Assembly: GCA_030770535.1 (NCBI GenBank)
Contig: JASVEC010000239.1
Span: 1-26,793, forward strand
Source: Batkoa obscura
Taxonomy: Eukaryota > Entomophthoromycota > Entomophthoromycetes > Entomophthorales > Batkoaceae
Length of the DNA stretch: 26,793 nt
Direction: 5' to 3'
Shown piece after piece: positions 15,906 through 23,530 of this stretch; the first letter of the stretch is position 1; the number at the start of each line of letters is the position of its first letter. A program made the translations under genes and the position numbers. Under the pieces are notes generated by a model that was not told the DNA's origin, searched no databases, and saw nothing but the letters and a program-made list of their open reading frames with translations.

Positions 15906-15931
15906 TGAAACTAATTCAGACAACCCCATAT
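15906..15931 (-). repeat. Right terminal inverted repeat of the transposon
   Basis: Read on the minus strand from 15931 it begins ATATGGGGTTGTCTG and continues AATTAGTTTCA. Beyond 26 bp it still resembles the MITE end (TTATTTTATCC against the MITE's TTACTTTTTCTATC). Confidence 0.85.
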
Positions 15932-16030
15932 ATTGGATGTATTTTTTAAAAAATTTTATTAGCAATTATTCCACTCAAATAGCGCTTGAAAGATAGAAAA
16001 AGTAATGAAACCAAAAACTCATCTCCGTAT
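15930..16030 (+). mobile_element. MITE copy D, abutting the transposon's right end
   Basis: It begins ATATTGGATGTATTTTTT, has the centre TCAAATAGCGCTTGAAAGAT near 15976, and ends AACTCATCTCCGTAT. Its first two bases overlap the terminal AT of the transposon at 15930-15931. Its right-hand 40 bp is the copy most like the transposon's own right end (AATGAAACCAAA against AATGAAACTAAT). Confidence 0.85.
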
Positions 16031-16414
16031 AGTTGAGCAGAACTTAACATTAAATGGATAATACCAATATTGGGGACTTGGATTAATAGAATTCTTAGAG
16101 TTGAAAATTTAAATATGAACAATAGTGCTTAATTATAAGCTCTGGATCCTTATATTAAACTAAAAATAGTCTAAATTGAATATCATAAACATTATCAATG
16201 ATGATTGTTTTAAACTTTATTTATACTGAGCTTTTAAAACATCAAAACTCACCTTTAATAGTAGTATATTCAAGTTGTAACTTAACATTAAATTTAAGAC
16301 GCTTATAAAGAATATCTGACATATATTGTTACCAGTATGACAACTTATTTGAAACTCAATAAACTTTAAAAATACAATTTATTTAAAAATCTAAAACGAA
16401 AACAAAAAATGAAG
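16031..16414. other. Spacer downstream of the lipase gene
   Basis: AT-rich sequence between the MITE and the stop codon of the minus-strand lipase. It presumably contains the lipase 3' untranslated region; nothing else is supported. Confidence 0.45.
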
Positions 16415-17755
16415 CTAGCATGTAGAAATAGGCGAAACAATAGGATTGACAAGTGGTGAAAGTAGAGGAGAGTAGAAAGCAGAACTTAGCCCAGAATTTA
16501 AAGGGGACAATAAATGAATATTATTAAAAGCGCTAAAGGATACCTTAAGCTCTTTTGGTATCTTTTTAACCTTTTGTATCTTAGTATTTGTATCGATTTG
16601 ATTTAAATACACCCAAATATCCATTAATAGCACCTGATGTTCTTTGGATATTTTATTTTTAGAACGAATGACATTGAAATGACAAGCATCTTCAATTTCA
16701 ATTGTATACCAAATACCAGGTTGAATTTGACTAAACAAAGGTTGGTATAAGATTTTTTCGGCTTTTTTATACTTTAAGTGAATACAATTTTGGTCTTTAC
16801 ATGATTTCGGGTGATATTGAGATATCACAGGTATAACCCCATCGTTATCCCTCCACTCTTCATCTACTTTATCTTTTGCTTTAAAGGAATAAGTACCCAA
16901 TATCATTGAAAATAAAATGGTTCTAAATGGTCTACTCCAGTTTAAAATGGGATAGTAATATTGGTTGACTTTATAAGACATGGAAGCGGAATATGAGCGA
17001 TAATAAGTGCTTTTGAACTCTTTAGAATATTTTTGATTATAATTTTCACAAAAACTTAAAGTGAGATCAGAAGCGGCATTGTCAAATCCTTTATCAAATT
17101 GAAATCTAAATATAAGGTTATACAAAAATTGCCAAAATGGATATTTATATAATTCCCAATGATCTAGCTGTAAGTCAATATTTTGAAACCCAAACCAAGA
17201 TATTATGTATGCAAATCTGTAAAGAAAAGCTCCAACTGAGAACGGATTGACATCAATAGGGTTTATTTCACTAGCACCAATTGTATACGGTAAAGTAGAG
17301 CCCCTATGTGGAGTAGAAAAAGTAGTGACGGATTTAATCCAATTTTCACTCGTGGCTGTATCAAAATAGCAATCAGCTAGCATACGCTGAAAACGAACAC
17401 ATGTTAAGCCACCTAAAGAATGACCGAGTATATGCAAAGGATATTTATCAGACCATTTTGGATAAAGTCCTGGGTAAGTTCTTCCATACCTTTTATGCCC
17501 CATTTGTAAGCTATGCTCCTCACCAAAATCAACGGTACCGCCCTTAAGTTGATAGTATAATTCGCAGCATCTATCATGTACTGAAGATAAGGAGCCCAAT
17601 CTTACAAATAGAACCCTTCTCACAAGATTACCTTTTATTTTATATTGACATTTTAGAAAGTTGTTCCAATAACATCGGTCTTTAGAGCCCAAAAAACCTT
17701 CTACTACAACTAATGGAGGTGGTTCTTGATCTTGAACTAAAATACTTTGCACCAT
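16415..17755 (-). CDS. Alpha/beta-hydrolase lipase, zinc-binding family I.5-like, 446 aa
   Basis: Single-exon gene. The catalytic serine lies in GHSLGG (S113). The acid is in WRDNDGVIPV (D305) and the histidine in EDACHFNVI (H359), completing the Ser-Asp-His triad. The block around LKGGTVDFGEEHS...GHKRYGRTYPG matches the hallmark region of bacterial family I.5 lipases (Geobacillus/Staphylococcus type). Their zinc ligands appear to be conserved: D61, H81, H87 and an Asp in AASDLTLS (D230). Plant homologues share ENW-hinge and QPGIWY blocks, both present here (NWIKSVTTFSTPH; IQPGIWYTIEIEDA), so the affinity is to a eukaryotic branch. There is no signal peptide, so the protein is likely intracellular, acting on acylglycerols or other esters. 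The C-terminal ~35 residues (SPLNSG...SPLLSPLVNPIVSP) are low-complexity. Confidence 0.88.
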   Translation of the reverse strand: MVQSILVQDQEPPPLVVVEGFLGSKDRCYWNNFLKCQYKIKGNLVRRVLFVRLGSLSSVHDRCCELYYQLKGGTVDFGEEHSLQMGHKRYGRTYPGLYPKWSDKYPLHILGHSLGGLTCVRFQRMLADCYFDTATSENWIKSVTTFSTPHRGSTLPYTIGASEINPIDVNPFSVGAFLYRFAYIISWFGFQNIDLQLDHWELYKYPFWQFLYNLIFRFQFDKGFDNAASDLTLSFCENYNQKYSKEFKSTYYRSYSASMSYKVNQYYYPILNWSRPFRTILFSMILGTYSFKAKDKVDEEWRDNDGVIPVISQYHPKSCKDQNCIHLKYKKAEKILYQPLFSQIQPGIWYTIEIEDACHFNVIRSKNKISKEHQVLLMDIWVYLNQIDTNTKIQKVKKIPKELKVSFSAFNNIHLLSPLNSGLSSAFYSPLLSPLVNPIVSPISTC

Positions 17756-18578
17756 TTTAAAGTAAAAAAGAACTATCTAATTGAGAGTATCGAGTATTTT
17801 GGGTATTTATATATGTATTATCTAATTTGTAAATGAATATAGGAGGCACGATCAATTTGATGTTTAAAGATTGATTGAACAAAATATAAAGTAGTTGAAA
17901 AATAAACACCCAAAGTTTGAAAATCATAAAGTCAGATGAAAAAGATTTAGATGTGGTAAATTAGATTTATAAAGAATTGAAGTAAAGTTTGACTTTTTAT
18001 ATTATTTAGTTGTGAGCAATATTTAACTTGTTTATACACAATAAGTTGTAATTAGGAGTGTCTAATATATTTAAGGAGTATACTATTTTAGATTAACTTT
18101 AATTATAATTGAAAATTAATGATGAATTTATTTATTTATTCTATATTTCAAAATTAATGATAAAGCCTTGTTTCAACGTAAACCTTATAATTAAATATAG
18201 CTAAAAGAAGGTATGGCGAAGTAAATATTAATTTTAAAAGTCCACTAAAACAAAGATTCATTATTAAATGAAAGATTTGTGTTAATTTTTTAAAGATTAA
18301 ACAGCCACATTATTTAATACCAATTCAAGGAATTAAAAAGTGTTTTTAATCTGTTTTAATTTTTTTAATCAACTACAACTTTTACACACCCAAAATCATG
18401 CCATTTATTACCATTATTGATAAAATCTAGTTTTTTAATGGGAAAAAATAGTTGTAAAGTAGCAAAGTTAAGCTGATGTTTATAAACTCAGTATTTACTT
18501 TCAGTATTTTTATATATCTCTAGTAAAACTATTGAAATCAAAACACTTTCAAACTTTAATGAAAATGCAAAAATCATT
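17756..18578. other. Gene-free spacer upstream of the lipase gene
   Basis: AT-rich 5' flank of the lipase. No exon, RNA or transposon fragment could be supported on either strand. Confidence 0.45.
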
Positions 18579-18680
18579 ATATGGAGATGCATTGTTTTGT
18601 TTAAGAATTTTGCTACCAATCTTTCCACTCAAATAGCGCTTAAAAATGGAAAAGTAATGAAATCACAAAAAACATCGTAT
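18579..18680 (+). mobile_element. MITE copy E
   Basis: It begins ATATGGAGATGCATTG and contains TTAAGAATTTTGCTACCAA and the centre CAAATAGCGCTTAAAA. It ends AAAAAACATCGTAT, with a short deletion near the right tip. Forward orientation, TA on both sides. Confidence 0.85.
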
Positions 18681-19208
18681 TTTTACAAAGGGCATTTAAT
18701 ATTAGAAAATATGCTACATATAATAAGATTATTTTAAAAAATAAATGTTTTTATAATTGAGCTTCATTTTATATTACTTAAAAGCTTAATTAAAGATGTA
18801 CAATGTTGAAATAATACAATATATTAGGCTGGTATTTTTAAAGTCAGATTACTTAAACTTGGACGTTAACAGCTTATTTTAAAACATTTGGTGTTTTGAT
18901 TAAGTTCAAAAGTTCCTTATAAAGACATAATAAATAGATGTTTGAAATGTCAGCTTTCAGTTTATATAGAATATTTTGAAATGTAGAAACACAGTATAAA
19001 TGTATACTCTATCTAGTTAAAATAGGCATTTTAATGAATTAAAAGGCTAACAACTTATTTAATTTCCTCTATTATTGAATCTCATTTAAGGTATTTGATT
19101 GAGCATCGAAGTCTATTTATATGTCAAAGTAAATTCCAACTTATCATTAAGTGAAGGATTCTAATTTATTAAAGAACAGTTATAAATGAATATTTACAAT
19201 TAGTATAC
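18681..19208. other. Gene-free spacer between MITEs
   Basis: AT-rich sequence with no supported gene, RNA or repeat. Confidence 0.4.
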
Positions 19209-19311
19209 ATATGGGGATGTATTTTTGTGTAAGAATTTTACCAACAATTTCTCTGCTTAAATAGCGCTCAAACATGGAAAAAATAATGAAGTCAAAAAAA
19301 CACTCTCATAT
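19209..19311 (+). mobile_element. MITE copy F
   Basis: It begins ATATGGGGATGTATTTTTGT and contains AAGAATTTTACCAACAA and the centre TTAAATAGCGCTCAAA. It ends AAAAAACACTCTCATAT. Forward orientation; flanked by ACATAT on the left and ATCATA on the right. Confidence 0.88.
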
Positions 19312-19807
19312 CATAAAAATCACTATGAATTTAAGCAATTATCTAGTTATCACATAATTAGTCGTATATAGTTATAATTTACTTTAAAAGAAGCCAGCCA
19401 TACTTTGAATAGTTTTTAAACATTTGAATTACTATAAGCAAAGGGATGTACTTACACTGTTTTTAGTTACACTATATATTGATAGAACCATATAATTTAT
19501 ATTAGTGGAGTTTTTATATTAAATTAATACTTGTTAACTTCTTTAAACGTGATATTTTTACATACTTCAGGACAGGTAAAATGTATTGAACTGGTACTTA
19601 AGGTTATAATAAAATCGAAGTTTTTATATAACGAAATTAAATATCTAAGTAATGGTAGGCTGTATTTAAGTATATAAAAGTAAAATAGCTGTGACAGTTT
19701 TTTTAATTTGATATTTAAATATTACTCAAAGTAATTATAGCAGCATTCTTTATAAAATGCATTTTTAATTAGAGGAAATCTTGTGTATAAATATAACTTA
19801 AGGATAT
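19312..19807. other. Gene-free spacer between MITEs
   Basis: AT-rich sequence with no supported feature. Confidence 0.4.
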
Positions 19808-19914
19808 ATATGGGGATGTATTTAAGGATTTAAGGACTTTACTGACGATTTTTCCACTTAAATAGCGCTTAAAAGATAGAAAAAGCAATGAGGCCAAAAA
19901 AAACATCACCATAT
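19808..19914 (+). mobile_element. MITE copy G (left half of a tail-to-tail pair)
   Basis: Bounded by ATATGGGGATGTATTTAAGG and AAACATCACCATAT, with the centre TTAAATAGCGCTTAAAAGAT. The last four bases (19911-19914) are also the first four bases of the next copy, which lies in the opposite orientation. Confidence 0.9.
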
Positions 19915-20017
19915 GGGAGTGTCTTTTTTAACTTCATTATTTCTTTCATTTTTTAAGCGCTATCTAAGCGGAAAATTTGCTAACAAAATTCTTAAACACA
20001 AAAATACATCCCCATAT
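19911..20017 (-). mobile_element. MITE copy H (right half of a tail-to-tail pair)
   Basis: It begins ATATGGGAGTGTCTTTTTT and contains the centre TTTTTTAAGCGCTATCTAAG. It ends AAAATACATCCCCATAT. With copy G it forms an imperfect inverted repeat of about 210 bp whose two outer tips are the same MITE end. Confidence 0.9.
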
Positions 20018-20209
20018 ATTGTTAATGGAAGTAACAATATGAAATTCGTGAAATTCATACGCTAATTAAATACTTTCTTCTTTTATATTTTTATTCTCAA
20101 ACCTTAAAGTAATTAAACTTCGAGGTTTTGGCTTAATAAGCACAGGTGCAGACTTTGACTATGAATCTACTGCTTCTTTGTTGCTTAAAATATTTAATAA
20201 ATACTTAAA

Positions 20210-20362
20210 CTAGGAGTCTTTTAGTGATCTGAGAATACTTTCAGAGATTTCCAATAAACTGGACAAAAGTGTATGGCTATCAAGAGCATAAAAAGCAGGA
20301 AGAGTACCAAGAGGGCTAAAAAAATTGAAATACCGATCTACATCTTCCTTTCCTTTCTTATC
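20210..20362 (-). CDS. Probable terminal exon of an unidentified minus-strand gene
   Basis: On the minus strand an AG acceptor (TATTTAAAG, just above 20362) is followed by 50 codons in phase 0 and a TAG stop at 20210-20212. The translation is of ordinary complexity, unlike chance AT-rich frames: it begins DKKGKEDVDRYFNFFSPLG and ends in the serine/leucine-rich stretch SLLEISESILRSLKDS. An upstream exon in compatible phase may end at a GTACAG donor near 20447 (translation ending ATIHFISR), but the 5' part of the gene could not be traced. It might be a separate gene or, less likely, an alternative 3' extension of the adaptor subunit at 20966-21704. No family was recognised. Confidence 0.35.
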   Translation of the reverse strand, partial: DKKGKEDVDRYFNFFSPLGTLPAFYALDSHTLLSSLLEISESILRSLKDS

Positions 20363-20965
20363 CTTTAAATATATGATAAAAATTATTAGAATATAAAATA
20401 TCTTTTTATGTTTATTTTTTAAATGTTAGTATAAATAGCTGTACTCTAGAAATAAAATGAATGGTAGCATATTTAAAAACTTCATGATTACTATAAATCG
20501 AATTGAAAGTTAATTAATGAGCTGTATTAAAGTTGAAAATAACAAATATAACTAAATAAACAAAACTATAACAAATGATTAAAAAACAAATACCAATAAT
20601 ATGAAAAAACACTAAAGTATAATAATTATCTTTTAATAAGGTAGAACGCTTAAAATTTGCTAATGTAAAATGAAATAGTAATATCTAACAAATTATTAAA
20701 CCCCACCTTTAATTCCTTGACTCATAAGGGTAAAATAACTACAAGTTTTATAAATACATATAATTGAATGTATGACCAGATAAAAAAGGCACATAAAAAA
20801 AAAACCCTTTTCTAATCAAATCTATAAATATAATGTTTAATGTCTTGTAAGAAATAATTTCAAACCCACTATATACTAACAATTATAAGCGAATATACAA
20901 TATTTGGAATATCGGCCTTTAAACTATAAAAAACCTTACCTTACAAAATATTAATCGGGTTTGTG
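20363..20965. other. Region without a resolved gene, 3' of the AP sigma gene
   Basis: It probably contains upstream exons of the 20210-20362 gene and the 3' untranslated region of the adaptor gene. A run of about 60 open minus-strand codons between about 20700 and 20890 is phenylalanine/isoleucine-rich and has no start. It was not accepted as coding. Confidence 0.35.
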
Positions 20966-21704
20966 TTACTCCTCAAATTGTTCAATTGAAGTTAGTATTT
21001 GAATAGGATCCGTTGCTTGAATTTCCCCATTGATATTGAAAAACTCACTAATAATTAAGTTTACCTTATCTAAGTGATATATAATGTATATAGTGGTTAA
21101 GGAAATAGTCTTTTTACTATGATTATGTAATAGATTATTTTTCAAAAAAGGATATATCTAATTCGCACTAAAAACACAAATTAGCTTGAAAAATGGCTAA
21201 CAATAAAATTTTCTTACAAAGCTTTCAAACGAAATGCTTAAGGTCTCTATTTATCATTAAAATCAAGTTTAAAAAAATGATAATAATATACCCATTATAT
21301 GGTTTAAAATGTCCAATACTTCGAATTCGTTCTATGAAAGTAAATAATTGAATAAAGTAAATAAAAGCTCTTACTTCTTTAGGATTAATATATGCCATGA
21401 AATATAACGAAGCAAACTTCTTATAGACTACAAACGATAAATATCACCTTTAATATATATATATATATATACCAATCATATTCTCATTATTATGAAATTC
21501 AAATATAGGACCCTATTTATATTTATAAAAATAAACTAAATTTCACATTAGATTTACTTCATATTCTTCTCTATTAGATAGTATATCAAACAAAGTATCT
21601 TTAAATTGATTATACTCCTCGGCCTTTTTGAAAATTACTGGCTGAAATAATTTGTTATATCTTTCAATCCCTTCTTGATTTATTATACTTAATAAATATA
21701 CCAT
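20966..21704 (-). CDS. Clathrin-adaptor (AP complex) sigma subunit, AP-3 sigma-like, seven exons, 146 aa
   Basis: Exons in transcription order are 21558-21704, 21473-21512, 21375-21427, 21292-21331, 21218-21246, 21156-21167 and 20966-21085. Introns 1-5 are GT-AG, 43-50 nt. Intron 6 is 70 nt with AT-AC ends. Phases join into 147 codons ending TAA. The product has the sigma-adaptin (longin-fold) landmarks: INQEGIERYNKLFQP at the N-terminus, IVYKKFASLYFMAYI in the middle, then ENEFEVLDILNHIMETL and CELDIIYHLDKVNLIISE. These correspond to the family blocks YRRYASLYF, ENEL...H..VE.LD and CELD.IFH.DKVHYIL. LDIIYHLDKV is closest to sigma-3. The small subunit stabilises the adaptor core for sorting to vacuole/endosome. 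At 146 aa it lacks the long C-terminal tail of many sigma-3 proteins. Assignment among AP-1 to AP-4 is tentative. Confidence 0.88.
21086..21155 (-). other. U12-type (minor spliceosomal) AT-AC intron in the sigma-adaptin gene
   Basis: On the minus strand the intron starts ATATCCTTTT at 21155, the exact U12 AT-AC donor consensus, and ends TATAC at 21086. The U12 branch site TTCCTTAAC lies at 21104-21096, with its branch adenosine about 11 nt from the acceptor. Removing it joins CELD to IIYHLDKV, restoring the conserved sigma-adaptin block. Reading through, or using any GT donor here, hits stops in all frames. Confidence 0.88.
21451..21470. repeat. (TA)n microsatellite inside intron 2 of the sigma-adaptin gene
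   Basis: An alternating TA run of about 20 bp that begins just after the donor of a 45-nt intron. Length changes here would alter intron size but not the coding frame. Confidence 0.8.
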
Positions 21705-21880
21705 TCCTAATCAAAACTTAAAAAGATGACGATTTACTCAATACTATTTTTTAAATTCATTTTGTCAATTTGAGTTTTTTAATGTAAATGAGGATTTGAG
21801 CAATAAAGTCAGTAATACAAATTCTAGAAAAACAACTGTAAAGCTCAAGAATATTTTCACTTTTCTAACCATTTTTTATT
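21705..21880. promoter_or_regulatory. Compact divergent intergenic region
   Basis: Only 176 bp separate the start codons of the minus-strand sigma-adaptin gene and the plus-strand F-box gene, so both promoters must lie here or overlap. No specific element was identified. Confidence 0.5.
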
Positions 21881-23167
21881 ATGAATCAAAGCAAGCTAAA
21901 GCTAGATGACTTACCAGATGTTTTAATAGAAGAAATATTCTTGTATATAGATCTAAATGGATTGTCCAACCTTATGGCTCTTAACAAAACAATCTATAAA
22001 ATAATAAATGGTGTTCTATTTAGAAACTCATTATATTATAGCTATATACCAAGTAAAAAGCGAATGGAAGATCATGATAGGATAATAAAAAAGTATCCAA
22101 ATAAAGTAAAGAGGTTGATGATAAAGAGCAATCATGAGCTTGATTTGAACTTATATACTAATATATCTAATTTCACTATTCATTTCAATTCAAATGATCC
22201 ATTTTCAAGAACAATATTTGATTTTACTTTTAAATTTTTAAAAAAAATAACCTTTGTAATCGATGAAAAATATAAAGCTACTATGTTGAATTTTTCCAGC
22301 ATCTTATTCCAGGTGGAGGAGTTTGATTTAAAAGTAACCGGATTGATAGCCATTTCTCTCGTAGCTGAATATCTCAACCCTAATAGATTAAAGAAATTAA
22401 AGATTCAAGGTTTTGCCATTAATTTGTTTGGTTTAGAAATACTACAAAAAAGCTTCCAGAATTTAGGCACCTTATATTTAATATGTACTAGATTTGTGGT
22501 TCCATACAATTTTAATAAAACCAAGTCATTCACTAATTTAAAAAAGCTTGTACTTAATGGAAAGTTTAGTAGAATATTTAGGTTAGAATATTTTGGTGAT
22601 TTAACTAATTTGATTACATTAAAAGTTCCGTTTAAAAAGCTAGCTACGTTAGATTGCATTAGCAATAAAAATCATTTTGAGTTCCAGAATTTAGGGTTGA
22701 TTGATTTAAAGTTAATTGATGGTATAACTGTTAACTCAATGTCTCACTTGAATAAAGTGTATATCAGGCTTAACAATGAACTAGAAGATGTGATATTAAG
22801 ACTATCGAAGTTTAAAACAGTTTCAACAGTCGTCTTCTATAGTAATGAAAGTGATGAAAATGAGTCCATAACGGCGCCTTATTTTTGTAGTAGAAATGAG
22901 ACAAGTAATACAATAAACCCCTCTACCACTAAATTAGTGTTTAAAGAGTGTTATTTAAGTATTGAAGTACTCTTTAATGTATTAAGGCTATTCCCTAATG
23001 TTACTCAAGTGAAGTTTAAACATGGACAATTAACTATAACTAATGAAACTTGTTTAAATACTATGGCTTATTCTACGTTTTTTCTAATTGATTACTTAGC
23101 TGTGAATAAGTCTGATATTGATATACTCTCAAAGATTCTTCCTTTTTCTAATTTTTATTTATTTTGA
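21881..23167 (+). CDS. F-box protein, 428 aa
   Basis: Single-exon gene. An N-terminal F-box spans about residues 7-46: LDDLPDVLIEEIFLYIDLNG followed by LSNLMALNKTIYKIINGVLFR. It has the leading LP pair and the spaced hydrophobic residues of the domain. The rest contains repeated leucine/phenylalanine-rich segments (for example FTNLKKLVLNGKF, LTNLITLKVPFKKL, LNKVYIRLNNEL), suggesting degenerate leucine-rich repeats as in F-box/LRR proteins. By family it would bind Skp1 in an SCF ubiquitin ligase and recruit a substrate through the repeats. The substrate is unknown. Such genes are often expanded in early-diverging fungi. It shares a 176-bp divergent intergenic region with the sigma-adaptin gene. 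Confidence 0.82.
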   Translation: MNQSKLKLDDLPDVLIEEIFLYIDLNGLSNLMALNKTIYKIINGVLFRNSLYYSYIPSKKRMEDHDRIIKKYPNKVKRLMIKSNHELDLNLYTNISNFTIHFNSNDPFSRTIFDFTFKFLKKITFVIDEKYKATMLNFSSILFQVEEFDLKVTGLIAISLVAEYLNPNRLKKLKIQGFAINLFGLEILQKSFQNLGTLYLICTRFVVPYNFNKTKSFTNLKKLVLNGKFSRIFRLEYFGDLTNLITLKVPFKKLATLDCISNKNHFEFQNLGLIDLKLIDGITVNSMSHLNKVYIRLNNELEDVILRLSKFKTVSTVVFYSNESDENESITAPYFCSRNETSNTINPSTTKLVFKECYLSIEVLFNVLRLFPNVTQVKFKHGQLTITNETCLNTMAYSTFFLIDYLAVNKSDIDILSKILPFSNFYLF

Positions 23168-23530
23168 ATAAAATTATAAATTATAATTGAGTTAATTTAA
23201 AAGGTATTTTGAACACTTTAAAAATAATATTTTCTCTGATCTTTATTGCTATAGCAATATCTCTTTTTAACAATGTATTTGAAGCTTTCTAACACTTTAT
23301 ACTATAAGATATAAGCATTTATTATATTAGCATGTAAGTTATAATTAAACAGCTAAAGACAGTGGTCTACTGCAAAATTTCATGAGCCAAATAAACACGA
23401 TAAGAGTTTTATCCAAATAAGGCAAATAATAAGCAGAAGTAATAAAGCTAAAGGCATTTTCGTGATTGTCTTGTACCAATAAGACATAAAATTTAAATTT
23501 ATTCTTTCTTTGTTTTGTCTTTAAATATAA
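23168..23530. other. Spacer between the F-box and RING genes
   Basis: AT-rich sequence containing the F-box 3' end and the promoter of the RING gene. The two genes are in tandem on the plus strand. No further feature is supported. Confidence 0.45.

Larger units (their letters stand above)
13459..15931 (+). mobile_element. DNA transposon with matched terminal inverted repeats and an uninterrupted transposase
   Basis: The element is about 2.47 kb. Its left end ATATGGGGCTGTCCTAATT at 13459 is mirrored by the right end read inward from 15931 (ATATGGGGTTGTCTGAATT). The match is 22 of the first 26 positions, continuing through GTTTCA on both sides. One open frame (13773-15476) encodes a DDE transposase, preceded by about 310 bp of very AT-rich leader and followed by about 455 bp. 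The ends are flanked by AT/TA, which suits a TA or ATAT duplication, but a distinctive target duplication cannot be separated from the AT-rich context. A MITE abuts the right end. The superfamily was not identified. A decayed relative lies at 1-1190. Confidence 0.85.

Noticed and set aside
20700-20890. Run of about 60 open minus-strand codons between the sigma-adaptin gene and the orphan exon
   Set aside because: No start codon, poly-phenylalanine composition and no convincing donor or acceptor pair. Similar runs occur by chance in this composition.
21150-21240. Apparent MITE-like words (GCTAACAATAAAATTTTCTTA) on the plus strand
   Set aside because: They lie in exons and introns of the sigma-adaptin gene, lack both element tips and align only over short AT-rich words.
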